Shown piece after piece: positions 45,337 through 53,283 of a stretch of 64,000 nucleotides of DNA. This DNA is from Prevotella sp. (lineage in GTDB: Bacteria; Bacteroidota; Bacteroidia; Bacteroidales; Bacteroidaceae), in assembly GCA_017619755.1 (NCBI GenBank), contig JAFZRU010000031.1:32875-96874 (forward strand), in the 5' to 3' direction. The notes under the pieces are model-generated. The model saw only the letters and a list, made by a program, of their open reading frames with translations, had not been told where the DNA came from and searched no databases. The stretch's first letter is position 1. Each line of letters opens with the position of its first letter. Both the position numbers and the translations under genes were made by a program.

Positions 45337-45358
45337 CCCCTCTCCCCTCGGAGAGGGG
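45337..45358. repeat. GC-rich palindrome (CCCCTCTC ... GAGAGGGG)
   Basis: An 8-bp stem with a 6-nt loop, followed by CTGGGGGTGAGG. This motif is often found as an intergenic repeat in bacteria. It lies between glmM and the DUF4827-like gene and could act as a transcript-end hairpin. Confidence 0.55.
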
Positions 45359-45385
45359 CTGGGGGTGAGGCTTCGTGAGGCTTGT

Positions 45386-46015
45386 TTAAAGTCCTCTCTG
45401 ATACGTCAGTTCATAAAAGCACGGCTGCACGTTGGACAATGCGTAGCTGGTGCCTTGGCTGTGCGGGACGATGAGGTTCACCTTCGCCAACTCGTCATTC
45501 TCCTCAATCATCCTACCGACGTTGACGTACGACAGCGGTATGAGCCACCCTGCCGGCACGGAGGTGGTACTGTATGCCGTCATCATCGTCCCTGAGACGA
45601 AGGTGGCGGTGAAGGTGCCGAGCGTGTTGGTGACAGCCATCTTGTCCGGGTAGGACGAATAGGCGAGGATGTTGTTGGTGAGGAAGAGCGAGTCAGTGAG
45701 CAGGTTGTACTCATTGAAGCGGCAAAGCACGTTGGCTGTCTCCCCCTGCTTGATTTTCTCGCCGCAGCCTTTTCTGACAATCTGCATATAGACACCGGTG
45801 TTCTCAAAGAGCACAAATTCGTTCTTGCTCACGTTGGTGATGGTGTCCTTCAGAAACTCCTTCTCCGAGATGACGTTGATGCCTTGTTCTTCGATGAAAG
45901 CCCTGATGGCCGTCCTCTCCCTTTTCTTCTGGTCTGCGTATGTCTCCGAGTCATGGCAGGCGACCATGGAGGAGAGTATGATGGCTGCCAAGCAGCCCAA
46001 TGCGATTTTTTTCAT
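45386..46015 (-). CDS. Exported FKBP-like lipoprotein (DUF4827-like)
   Basis: 209 aa from the ATG at 46015, which begins a lipoprotein signal (MKKIALGCLAAIILSSMVAC). The longer frame from 46087 would add 24 residues translated from a 9-bp microrepeat and would bury the signal peptide, so it is rejected. The mature part (EFVLFENTGVYMQIVRKGCG ... KQGETANVLCRFNEYNLLTD) resembles FKBP-type isomerase folds, with no clear active-site set. This group is usually found near glmM and the DHH gene in Bacteroidales, as here. Confidence 0.8.
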   Translation of the reverse strand: MKKIALGCLAAIILSSMVACHDSETYADQKKRERTAIRAFIEEQGINVISEKEFLKDTITNVSKNEFVLFENTGVYMQIVRKGCGEKIKQGETANVLCRFNEYNLLTDSLFLTNNILAYSSYPDKMAVTNTLGTFTATFVSGTMMTAYSTTSVPAGWLIPLSYVNVGRMIEENDELAKVNLIVPHSQGTSYALSNVQPCFYELTYQRGL

Positions 46016-46026
46016 TTTCTTTATTT

Positions 46027-46077
46027 TTATAGGGGCTATAATCACTATAGATTCTATGGTGACTATGGATACTATCC
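46027..46077. repeat. Six tandem units with exact 9-bp period (NNNCTATAG)
   Basis: The CTATAG-like core starts at 46027, 46036, 46045, 46054, 46063 and 46072. On the coding strand of the upstream gene this puts TAG in frame every third codon after its stop. Confidence 0.9.
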
Positions 46078-47118
46078 CATCTTCCACTTTTCGGCGAAAT
46101 AGAGTATGGCGCGGTGAGTGATTTGCACGGCGTCGTCGATGGAGCCGTTGACCCTTCCTCCTGCTGCGTTTTTATGTCCTCCTCCGTTGAAGAATTTCTC
46201 TGCTATGTCGTTGCAGTAGTATTGGTCGATGGAGCGGAGACTCACCCAGATGGTATTTTCGCGCTCCGTGTCCTCCCGCAGCGAGATGGAGAGGCGCATT
46301 CCTTTGATACGCAATGGCTCGTTGACAAGCCCCTCTGCATCCCCTCTCATGAAATGGTAATTCCTCATTTCCTCCTTGGTGAGTGCATAGTAGCAGGCGT
46401 GTGTGCCATCAATGACGACAAGTTTCTGGCTCATGACATACCCCCTCATCCTGACGCACCACTCGCTGTAGTTGTTATACACGTTCCTGTAGATTTTGTC
46501 GCGGTCGAAATGAGTCTTCTCCAGCATCATGGCGATGATGTGGAAGATTTCAGGACGGTTGGCGTTGTAGGTGAAGCCACCCGTGTCGGTCATCATACCA
46601 GCGTACAGCGGGAGGATGGCGTTTCGGGTGAGCAAATCATAGCCTCCGAGCTGATGAATGATGCGGAAGAGGAGTTCGCAGGTGCTGCTCATCTGTGGGA
46701 ATGAGATGGCGAGGCAGGCATCGATGTCGGGAGCCTCGTGGTGGTCGATGAGAACCTTTGGCCCCTTGGCGTTCTCCAATGCCGGCTGCATGTCAAGCAC
46801 ACGCCGGGCACTGTTGAAATCGAGGCAGAAGATGAGGTCGGCCTTTTCGAGTGCCTCCTCAACGAGGTCCTTGTGCTTGTCGTGCCTGACGATGCGCTCT
46901 ATGCCGGGCATCCACCGGAGGAAGTCCGGGCAAGCGTCGGGTGCCACTAACAAAGGGTTTTTGCCTTGCAAGCGCAGGAACTCCCCCCACCCCAAGAGTG
47001 AGCCTATGGCGTCACCATCGGGACTTTTGTGGCAGCATGCGACGATGCTCCGAGCTTCCTTGATGATAGTAGTGAGCGACTCCGCTTGTTGGTCGCTTAA
47101 TACATGGAGGTTGGTCAT
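46072..47118 (-). CDS. nrnA: DHH-family phosphoesterase (NrnA-like)
   Basis: 348 aa. DHH domain with metal motifs HKSPDGDAIGSLLG (about 31-44), FCLDFNSARR (about 97-106) and LIDHHEAPD (about 123-131), then a DHHA1 domain ending FNGGGHKNAAGGRV (about 312-325). Such proteins degrade nanoRNA and/or dephosphorylate pAp. Upstream and downstream genes are closely spaced (7 nt and about 57 nt). Confidence 0.9.
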   Translation of the reverse strand: MTNLHVLSDQQAESLTTIIKEARSIVACCHKSPDGDAIGSLLGWGEFLRLQGKNPLLVAPDACPDFLRWMPGIERIVRHDKHKDLVEEALEKADLIFCLDFNSARRVLDMQPALENAKGPKVLIDHHEAPDIDACLAISFPQMSSTCELLFRIIHQLGGYDLLTRNAILPLYAGMMTDTGGFTYNANRPEIFHIIAMMLEKTHFDRDKIYRNVYNNYSEWCVRMRGYVMSQKLVVIDGTHACYYALTKEEMRNYHFMRGDAEGLVNEPLRIKGMRLSISLREDTERENTIWVSLRSIDQYYCNDIAEKFFNGGGHKNAAGGRVNGSIDDAVQITHRAILYFAEKWKMG

Positions 47119-47124
47119 CCTCTT

Positions 47125-48036
47125 TCAGAAGAGTTTCTGCGGATAAACACCCTCTTCGATGAGTTGCTGGATGCGCTCCACCACTCCGGGGCGGTCGGCG
47201 GCGTATGTCACGCCAAACCACTTCGACGTAGTGTCGAGCACGCGAACTGTGGAGGTTCCTTCGTTGATGAGTTTGTTGACCATCAGTGGGATGAAGAACT
47301 CTGCCTTGGGATTCTCCATATTCTTGGGATTGGAGAGGAACTCCTTGAAATACGCCTCCGAGTGCGCGAAATAGTCGGGAGTGAAGCCCCACATGTTCAT
47401 ACTCACCGGGGTGTTCTCCTCAACGGGGCACCAGGTGCCCTCCTCGTCCTTATAGCAGATGGGGCCGTTGACGCGCATGATCTCCGTCCGCTCCACAACG
47501 GTGGTGAGGTTCTCCTGCTCATCCTTCGAGCAGATACCACGAGCCACGGTGCCGTTTTCGGAGAGCGTGTTGCCTACCCTGAAGCCCACCATGGCGTATT
47601 TGTTGGCGCTGCCCTCTGGGAGGTCGGCAAGGAATTTCCCAATGACCATGAAGGCGTCGCGGTTGTAGAAGTCATCGCAGTTGATGACGCAGAACGGCTC
47701 CTTGATGACATCGGCGGCCATCATGACAGCATGGTTGGTGCCCCATGGCTTCACTCTTCCCTCGGGAACGGAGAAACCTTCCGGCAGTGCATCGAGGCTT
47801 TGGAAGACGAGTTCGGCGGGGATGTGCCCCTCGTATTTGCTGAGGACCTTTTCCTTGAAGTCCTGCTCGAAGTCTTTCCTGATGACGAAGACGATTTTTC
47901 CAAAACCGGCCTTGATGGCGTCATAGATGGAATAGTCCATGATGGTTTCACCATTGGGGCCCAGTCCGTCGAGCTGCTTCAGTCCGCCATAACGGCTTCC
48001 CATGCCAGCAGCGAGCAATAGCAATGTAGGTTTCAT
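47125..48036 (-). CDS. Sugar-phosphate nucleotidyltransferase
   Basis: 303 aa. NTP-transferase fold: LLLLAAGMGSRYGGLKQL (5-22) is the nucleotide-binding signature, followed by FCVINCDDFYNRDAF with the metal Asp. It would make a nucleotide-activated sugar for envelope polysaccharides. Which nucleotide and sugar is not clear. Followed by the DHH gene after 7 nt. Confidence 0.85.
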   Translation of the reverse strand: MKPTLLLLAAGMGSRYGGLKQLDGLGPNGETIMDYSIYDAIKAGFGKIVFVIRKDFEQDFKEKVLSKYEGHIPAELVFQSLDALPEGFSVPEGRVKPWGTNHAVMMAADVIKEPFCVINCDDFYNRDAFMVIGKFLADLPEGSANKYAMVGFRVGNTLSENGTVARGICSKDEQENLTTVVERTEIMRVNGPICYKDEEGTWCPVEENTPVSMNMWGFTPDYFAHSEAYFKEFLSNPKNMENPKAEFFIPLMVNKLINEGTSTVRVLDTTSKWFGVTYAADRPGVVERIQQLIEEGVYPQKLF

Positions 48037-48155
48037 TTCGCTTGATTTATTGTTGTTGATATAATATTCTGCAAAAGTAAGAAAAAAAAACGAGGGAAAG
48101 GGGAGATAAGAAGATTATTATTATTATTTAACCTATCTTTTATAGGCTATAGTGG

Positions 48156-48659
48156 CTATCTCTTTTCCATCATATCCTGGTATAACCCCTGACACGCATC
48201 CTCGAGAAGCTGGATGACAAGCTCGAAACTATGGTCGGTGCCATAATAGGGGTCGGGAACGGTGTGGTGCATGGGATGATGTCTTAAGAAGGTGGCCATA
48301 AGGACGATTTTTTTCAAGTCGTAAGGACTCCTTGCCATAGAGCGCAAGGTGCTGGCATTTTCATCATCCATAGGGATGATGAGGTCGAAACGGTCGAAGT
48401 CGTCAGGGTGGAACAACCTCGCACGTGAATTGAAATCATACCCATGCCGCTGGCCATGCGCCCGCATCCTCTTGTCGGGCAGTTCGCCCACGTGCCATGG
48501 ACCGAGACCAGCGGAGTCCACCTCGATGGCGTGTGACATTCCGTTGGTTTCGACGATGTGCTTCATGATGCCCTCTGCAGCCGGCGAGCGACAGATGTTG
48601 CCGAGGCACACGAAGAGTATTTTTCTGGTTCTTTTTGGATGATTGAATGTTGGTGACAT
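48156..48659 (-). CDS. Low-molecular-weight protein tyrosine phosphatase
   Basis: 167 aa. P-loop CLGNICRSPAAEG (Cys18-Arg24, CX5R) close to the N-terminus, and the general-acid loop VPDPYYG (about 138-144). Often linked to capsule and exopolysaccharide control through bacterial tyrosine kinases, but no such kinase is in the window. The stop TAG lies at the edge of a short CTATAG microrepeat. Confidence 0.92.
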   Translation of the reverse strand: MSPTFNHPKRTRKILFVCLGNICRSPAAEGIMKHIVETNGMSHAIEVDSAGLGPWHVGELPDKRMRAHGQRHGYDFNSRARLFHPDDFDRFDLIIPMDDENASTLRSMARSPYDLKKIVLMATFLRHHPMHHTVPDPYYGTDHSFELVIQLLEDACQGLYQDMMEKR

Positions 48660-48699
48660 GATGATATTTGTTGTGAAAAACGTTAATTGATGAAAAATA

Positions 48700-48731
48700 T
48701 TTGCATATTAAATGAAAATTTTGTACTTTTG
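48700..48731 (+). promoter_or_regulatory. Predicted promoter of the AraC regulator
   Basis: TTTG (48700-48703), a 20-nt spacer, TACTTTTG (48724-48731): full match. Confidence 0.8.
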
Positions 48732-48785
48732 TATGATAATTTTTACTTACTTCTTTTATTTATACTCTAAAATTGAAAGACCACG

Positions 48786-49664
48786 ATGTCGAACGAACCA
48801 AACAAAAATCTACAACCAAGCAACCCTTCATGGGAAGGACGTATAGCCTGCCAATACTTTGACCGTGACTTACGCTTAGACAAAAGTCAGGTGAAAACCG
48901 CTGTCAACAGCTATGTCTATGGGCTAATCGAGTGCGGATCGGCGGTGGTGGATTTCGACCAAAACGAAATAACCTTGCAAGCGGGCGATTTCATCATCTT
49001 CCCTCCACAAATTCCTCCCGTTGTTTTAAAAACGAGTGAGGACTACAAGGCCATCTGTCTGATTGTCAGTTCCAACTTTGTATATGACTGCCCCATTTCC
49101 CGCAACGTGTTCCAAACGTCCACTTTCTCTCTAATCAACACTACGCACCCCAACATACCTTTGAACAAGTTTGCCCATGCCTCCATCAAGATGGCAATGC
49201 TGTCGTTCATGGACCATCTGGAGCACCCTCATAGCCACACCTTGGAAGCCCTACAGTCTCTCTATGGCCTACTGCTCTCCGACGCGATAGCTGTGATAGA
49301 GAAACAAATCAACGACGATTTCACCTCTCAGCATGCCTACCAACTGTTCATCGAGTTCAGCAAAATCCTCCGCATTCATTTCCGCGAGCGCCACGACATC
49401 ACCTTCTACGCCGAGAAACTGAACATCTCTCCCCGCTATCTCTCGATGGTGACAAAACAGATTACACACACCACTGTCGCCACATTCATCAACCGCCACC
49501 TGATGCTGGAAGCCTGCTGGCTGCTAAAGACAACAGATTACAGCATCCAGCGTATCAGCGAGATACTTCATTTCGCCGACCAGGCTTCCTTCTCCAAGTT
49601 CTTCAAGCGCATCAACGGGAAAAACCCCATGCAGTACCGGCGCGAGATGGAGTCCCGTACTTGA
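48786..49664 (+). CDS. AraC-family transcriptional regulator
   Basis: 292 aa. N-terminal cupin-like ligand domain (GLIECGSAVVDFDQNEITLQAGDFIIFPPQIPP, 45-78). C-terminal AraC DNA-binding part (FYAEKLNISPRYLSMVTKQITHTTV, about 207-231, and ISEILHFADQASFSKFFKRINGKNPMQYRRE, about 259-289) with both helix-turn-helix units. No target is obvious; the neighbouring genes are divergent or convergent with it. Ligand unknown. Confidence 0.9.
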   Translation: MSNEPNKNLQPSNPSWEGRIACQYFDRDLRLDKSQVKTAVNSYVYGLIECGSAVVDFDQNEITLQAGDFIIFPPQIPPVVLKTSEDYKAICLIVSSNFVYDCPISRNVFQTSTFSLINTTHPNIPLNKFAHASIKMAMLSFMDHLEHPHSHTLEALQSLYGLLLSDAIAVIEKQINDDFTSQHAYQLFIEFSKILRIHFRERHDITFYAEKLNISPRYLSMVTKQITHTTVATFINRHLMLEACWLLKTTDYSIQRISEILHFADQASFSKFFKRINGKNPMQYRREMESRT

Positions 49665-49688
49665 CACGCATACTCCATAGGCCACACC

Positions 49689-50261
49689 TCAAACAAAGTC
49701 GGTGAAGTTGGCGAGCAACTCCTTAGTGGTGATGTTCATACCTAAGGACCGCATCCTACGGCAAAAGACATTGGCCTGCTTGATTGCCCCACGGCGAAAG
49801 TCGGCGGCCATGGCTACAAGTGCCTCTATCTCTGTGGCATAGACAGAATCCTCCGTGAAGGGTGTGCGCATGTTCTTGAGCTGGTATGAAACCTCCCAAT
49901 AACCATTGAGTGTCTCTCCCAAATCTACCCATTCCGTCTCCACTTTTCTTACATATCCCACTCCCGGCACGCCGTTGATGGCGATGCGCTGCGTCACCCA
50001 TACCCTGTCGCCCACGGCGAAGCGTGGCGTGGGTTTTTGGTCGGCACTCTCCATCCTTTTCTCTCGAACACCATAGACGCGCCAAAAGTCATCGAGAAAA
50101 GAGCTGCTGTCCTCCCCATGAGTTTCCAACACAGTACGCAACTGTTGCAGTTCCTCTTCGGAGAAATCTCTTCTTCTGAAACCGTGGAGCAGCAATTCCT
50201 TGTCGATGCTTGCCTCAAGGTTGAGGTTCATCACCACGTCCTCGTTCTTGTCATTTATCAT
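49689..50261 (-). CDS. Hypothetical cytoplasmic protein
   Basis: 190 aa from the ATG at 50261 (the TTG two codons upstream is less likely). Helical N-terminus (LRTVLETHGEDSSSFLDDFW) and a central beta segment (PRFAVGDRVWVTQRIAINGVPGVGYVRKVE), resembling a small SH3-like barrel, followed by helices. No signal peptide. No family recognised. It converges with the AraC gene. Confidence 0.65.
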   Translation of the reverse strand: MINDKNEDVVMNLNLEASIDKELLLHGFRRRDFSEEELQQLRTVLETHGEDSSSFLDDFWRVYGVREKRMESADQKPTPRFAVGDRVWVTQRIAINGVPGVGYVRKVETEWVDLGETLNGYWEVSYQLKNMRTPFTEDSVYATEIEALVAMAADFRRGAIKQANVFCRRMRSLGMNITTKELLANFTDFV

Positions 50262-50496
50262 AAGCAATGGTTTTATCTTCCAAATGATTCAATTGAAGAT
50301 TTCACGCCGCTAAGATAGCAATTTTTCCCCTATCCTCAAAACAAACAACCTTTTTTTTCTGCGATTTCCCGCTTTCATCGAGATCATCCCCAACTCTCCA
50401 CTGTTCCGTTTGTTGCTGTATGACAGCAACCCCTCCACACTGGCGCAGCATACATGTAGTAAAATGGTAGCAGGAAGTAGAAAAAGAGGATAAAAA

Positions 50497-50528
50497 TTTG
50501 GTGAAAAGTAAGAAAAACATTAATTTTG
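50497..50528 (+). promoter_or_regulatory. Predicted promoter of the Fic-like gene
   Basis: TTTG (50497-50500), a 20-nt spacer, TAATTTTG (50521-50528): full match. The gap 50262-50496 contains a small hairpin GTTGCTG-TATGA-CAGCAAC (50412-50430) and no gene. Confidence 0.8.
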
Positions 50529-50574
50529 CATGGTAGATAGGTAAGCATCTACAGCCACCTAAACTAAACAACCT

Positions 50575-51393
50575 ATGGATCGTATCAGGAAATACTTGTC
50601 GAGCCGCAATCTGCAGGAGCGCGACCGCTGTCTGCTCTGGCTCACCTCTTTTGGCATTCAGTCTGTGGTGGAATTGACCCCGAGCGACGACCTTCTTCGT
50701 CTCATCGAACACCATATCAATGGCAATTGGAGCATGGAACGCACCTACGACGAGGTGCGAGCCTTCTACCATGCTCGCCATGAAAACGACCATGGCCATC
50801 ACCACCGACATGAAGAGGCCGACAAGGTATCTGCCCGCATCGTGAAATATTTCTTGGAGGGCGACTTCTCCCTGTCGTTGGATTCGTTCTGCTCCACCCA
50901 CCGCACCATGTTCCACAACCTCTACCGCCATTCCGGACAACTGCGGGAGGCTGCTTTCAGCAAGAAAGAGTGGGTGCTGGGCAGCGTGTCGGTGATTTAC
51001 CCACGCCCCGATGAGGTGCGTGGCTTCTTGGAGTATCTTTTCGATGAGGAGCGCCACGTGGACTTGTCGAAGATGACGGAGCGACACCAGTTGCGGCATC
51101 TTTGCGAGTTCATCGCAAAGTTATTCAGAATCAATGCTTTCCAATATGCCAATAGTCGCACGACCTTTGTCTATGCGATGAAATATCTTATGAGTTTGGG
51201 GTATCGTTTCCAAAACGACACCTTTGCGCGTGAGGCATGGTATTTCCGCAATGCCATCATCCGTGCCTGCTATGCCAATATGCACCAAGGTGTTTATCCC
51301 ACAACGGAATACATGGAGATGTTTTTGGGCAACCTCTTCCTTGACGAGGAGAATGAGTTGCGTAACCACCGAATGGTGATCAGGGGCGAGTAA
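50575..51393 (+). CDS. Fic/DOC-family protein with degenerate active site
   Basis: 272 aa. The overall pattern follows Bacteroidetes Fic proteins: EEADKVSARIVKYF, KKEWVLGSVSVIY, RHLCEFIAKLFRI and, after the motif, MKYLMSLGYRF ... REAWYFRNAIIRA. The AMPylation motif HPFxxGNxRTT is here NAFQYANSRTT (187-197). Thus the catalytic His is Asn187 and the first Gly is Ala192, while Phe189, Asn193, Arg195 and the two Thr remain. AMP transfer is therefore unlikely by the known mechanism. The His-rich stretch HENDHGHHHRHE (69-80) is unusual. The gene is intact with a strong promoter and converges with the S26-PqqD gene, overlapping it by 14 nt. Confidence 0.75.
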   Translation: MDRIRKYLSSRNLQERDRCLLWLTSFGIQSVVELTPSDDLLRLIEHHINGNWSMERTYDEVRAFYHARHENDHGHHHRHEEADKVSARIVKYFLEGDFSLSLDSFCSTHRTMFHNLYRHSGQLREAAFSKKEWVLGSVSVIYPRPDEVRGFLEYLFDEERHVDLSKMTERHQLRHLCEFIAKLFRINAFQYANSRTTFVYAMKYLMSLGYRFQNDTFAREAWYFRNAIIRACYANMHQGVYPTTEYMEMFLGNLFLDEENELRNHRMVIRGE

Positions 51394-52135
51394 CCTTTCT
51401 CACCAACCCACTCTGCAACCACGCCAAGAGGAGTTGACCGCAGTCATCTTTGGCCGTCTGGCGGTCAACATCATAAAGGCTGACGATGACGTCCGTCAGG
51501 TCATCGAGCGTGAACTCACTCTTGTCCTTCACCTGCTCCCACAAATCCTTTGCCGTCTCATTGAATGTCAGCACATGCTGCATATCCACAAGGTGTTTTA
51601 GCGTATCGACCATGATGGCGGCCTGCCGAACGGTGTCGAGACGGATGCCCGGCATCCTCTGGTAGAGAGCCATGGTGTCCACCACACTCCGTTCCTCGCT
51701 AAGAGGCTCTTTCGCCCCATCCCCCACCACAAGCACCACCTTGGCCACAACATCCTTTCTTTGTGTCATTTCGGTGGTTTTGTTGTTGTCGCCCTTGAGA
51801 GTGAGAGTCTCCCCGTCGATTTTCACAATGCGATGCATCACGTAGTGGTCTTTTTCTATCTCTGCCAGCACAATGTCGCCCTTTTCCTGCCTGTCCACGG
51901 CTCTCAGCACCACGATGTCGGTGTTGTGGTGGATGGCAGGGAGCATACTGACCCCGGCAGGCACCATTTTCACATCGTACCCATTGCGGAGGTATGGTTT
52001 CATTGTTTGAAAAAACCTCGCATTGTCCACCTTCGCGGTCGTAATGTCTTCACTTTTGCCCCTCGACTGGCGACAAGCGGGAGCGAGAAACCCCAAAACG
52101 AAAAGCCCGGCAAAAAAAATAAAAATCTTCCTCAT
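51380..52135 (-). CDS. Exported S24/S26 signal-peptidase-like protein fused to a PqqD-like domain
   Basis: 251 aa. N-terminal hydrophobic export signal ending FLAPAC (a loose lipobox, Cys21). Residues 58-120 match a SipW/Sec11-type signal peptidase: Ser63 in GVSMLPAI, His101 in MHRIV and KGDNN at 114-118, giving a Ser/His pair. Residues about 186-246 (VLTFNETAKDLWEQVKDKSEF ... LLAWLQSGLV) resemble PqqD, the peptide-recognition fold of RiPP pathways. Two paralogous small peptide genes lie directly upstream on the same strand. A maturation protease that binds peptide leaders is a reasonable inference. The export signal is odd for a RiPP protease, which normally works in the cytoplasm or within a transporter. 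Confidence 0.75.
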   Translation of the reverse strand: MRKIFIFFAGLFVLGFLAPACRQSRGKSEDITTAKVDNARFFQTMKPYLRNGYDVKMVPAGVSMLPAIHHNTDIVVLRAVDRQEKGDIVLAEIEKDHYVMHRIVKIDGETLTLKGDNNKTTEMTQRKDVVAKVVLVVGDGAKEPLSEERSVVDTMALYQRMPGIRLDTVRQAAIMVDTLKHLVDMQHVLTFNETAKDLWEQVKDKSEFTLDDLTDVIVSLYDVDRQTAKDDCGQLLLAWLQSGLVRKVTRP

Positions 52136-52202
52136 GGCACACCTTATTATATATAGTGACTATAGCCACCATTCTCATCTTTGAGCACTCTCAAAAAGAA
52201 AA

Positions 52203-52225
52203 AAGCCAGGCTTGGAGCCTGGCTT
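52203..52225 (-). terminator. Intrinsic terminator of small peptide gene A
   Basis: 10-bp stem AAGCCAGGCT/AGCCTGGCTT, 3-nt loop, followed on the minus strand by a T-rich run. Nearly the same hairpin ends peptide gene B. Confidence 0.9.
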
Positions 52226-52244
52226 GTGTTCTCTCAACTGTGAA

Positions 52245-52367
52245 TTAGAAGAGGGGAGCCTCGCCTGTGGGCTCACCAGCATTGTCAGATACGCTGATGG
52301 AGGGCTCGCAGATAGCGTTAACATTCACAGTGACGACCTTGGTCATCGGTTCTGAATAAATCTTCAT
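52245..52367 (-). CDS. 40-aa small peptide A, RiPP-precursor-like
   Basis: ATG at 52367, TAA at 52247-52245. Starts MKIYSEPMTKVVTVNVNA and ends with 22 residues identical to the end of peptide B (beginning ICEPSISV, ending GEAPLF). One Cys. No signal peptide. It has its own promoter and terminator. Conservation of the C-terminal half between paralogues, with a variable N-terminal half, is unusual; in many RiPPs it is the leader that is conserved. Upstream of the S26-PqqD gene. Confidence 0.65.
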   Translation of the reverse strand: MKIYSEPMTKVVTVNVNAICEPSISVSDNAGEPTGEAPLF

Positions 52368-52412
52368 AACTGTAAATTTTAATTGTTAAACAATAAATGA
52401 TTAAAAACGATA

Positions 52413-52443
52413 CAAAGATAGGTATTTTTTGCATACTGACAAA
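52413..52443 (-). promoter_or_regulatory. Predicted promoter of peptide gene A
   Basis: TTTG (52443-52440), a 19-nt spacer, TATCTTTG (52420-52413) on the minus strand. Confidence 0.8.
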
Positions 52444-52536
52444 AGGAATCACGATTTTTTTTTAAAAATCCGTGTTTTTTGTCATAAAAAGGGGGTTTTC
52501 ACTAAAAAACGTAAAAGAAAGAGAGTTATTTTGAAA

Positions 52537-52569
52537 CTATAAAAACTATAGTCACTATATATAATATAG
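52537..52569. repeat. Microrepeat with 9-bp period (CTATA)
   Basis: CTATA-type cores at 52537, 52546, 52555 and 52564, degenerating afterwards. Located between the two small peptide genes. Confidence 0.75.
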
Positions 52570-52609
52570 AAACTGGACACCATGCTTCCATAGACATTAT
52601 AGCCAAAAA

Positions 52610-52633
52610 AAGCCAGGCATTTCTGCCTGGCTT
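52610..52633 (-). terminator. Intrinsic terminator of small peptide gene B
   Basis: 10-bp stem AAGCCAGGCA/TGCCTGGCTT, loop of 4, followed on the minus strand by a T7 run. Confidence 0.9.
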
Positions 52634-52651
52634 GTTGTTCTCGTCTGTGAA

Positions 52652-52777
52652 TTAGAAGAGGGGAGCTTCGCCAGTGGGCTCGCCAGCATTGTCAGAAACG
52701 CTGATAGAGGGCTCGCAGATAGCCTTAACATTCACATTCACAACCTTAGTTGCGGGCACGAAATAGTTCTTTTTCAT
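52652..52777 (-). CDS. 41-aa small peptide B, paralogue of peptide A
   Basis: ATG at 52777, TAA at 52654-52652. Starts MKKNYFVPATKVVNVNVKA and then shares the identical 22-residue C-terminal part with peptide A. The DNA of the shared part differs at several third positions, so the duplication is not brand new and the protein sequence has been kept. Own promoter and terminator. Confidence 0.65.
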   Translation of the reverse strand: MKKNYFVPATKVVNVNVKAICEPSISVSDNAGEPTGEAPLF

Positions 52778-52836
52778 AATGGTAAATTTTTAATGTATTA
52801 ATACAGTTAAATAATATGAGTGTTAGAAACACGTTG

Positions 52837-52868
52837 CAAAGATATGTATTTTCCTTTTACCCACCAAG
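52837..52868 (-). promoter_or_regulatory. Predicted promoter of peptide gene B
   Basis: CTTG (52868-52865), a 20-nt spacer, TATCTTTG (52844-52837) on the minus strand. Confidence 0.7.
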
Positions 52869-53002
52869 AAATCGACCCAATATTTTACAATATTTAACAT
52901 TGTTTTTAAGGTTCTATGTTAACTTTCCCTTCTTGGAGATAGAAAAATGACAATCTAAGAGATGTACTACTGCGCTGTTAACGAAACATATCGGACACTA
53001 TT

Positions 53003-53236
53003 TCAGTGTTTTAGCTTGTTCCAAAGCAAAAGGACGACGATGGCGCCAACGGCGGCGGTGCCGATTTGACCAATGGTGCCACCCCATGAGATTTTGAGGA
53101 TGTCAAAGAGCCATCCTCCTACGAGGCCTCCCACAACACCCAAGAACAAGTCTATCAAGCATCCTTTTCCCTCTCCTGAGGTGAGGCGCGATGCGATGTA
53201 ACCGGCTAAAATGCCTACAATGATGGAATAAATCAT
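53003..53236 (-). CDS. GlsB/YeaQ/YmgE-type small membrane protein
   Basis: 77 aa with three hydrophobic Gly-rich helices (IIVGILAGYIASRL, FLGVVGGLVGGWLF, IGTAAVGAIVVLLLW). Matches the transglycosylase-associated/GlsB stress membrane protein family in length and Gly pattern. Function in envelope stress is known only by association. Monocistronic. Confidence 0.85.
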   Translation of the reverse strand: MIYSIIVGILAGYIASRLTSGEGKGCLIDLFLGVVGGLVGGWLFDILKISWGGTIGQIGTAAVGAIVVLLLWNKLKH

Positions 53237-53283
53237 GACATTGATGGTTTTTGGTGAATATTATATGATAAGGGCTAAGATTT

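Noticed and set aside
46016-46087. Longer N-terminus of the FKBP-like lipoprotein
   Set aside because: The extra 24 residues are a translation of the 9-bp microrepeat and would bury the lipoprotein signal peptide.
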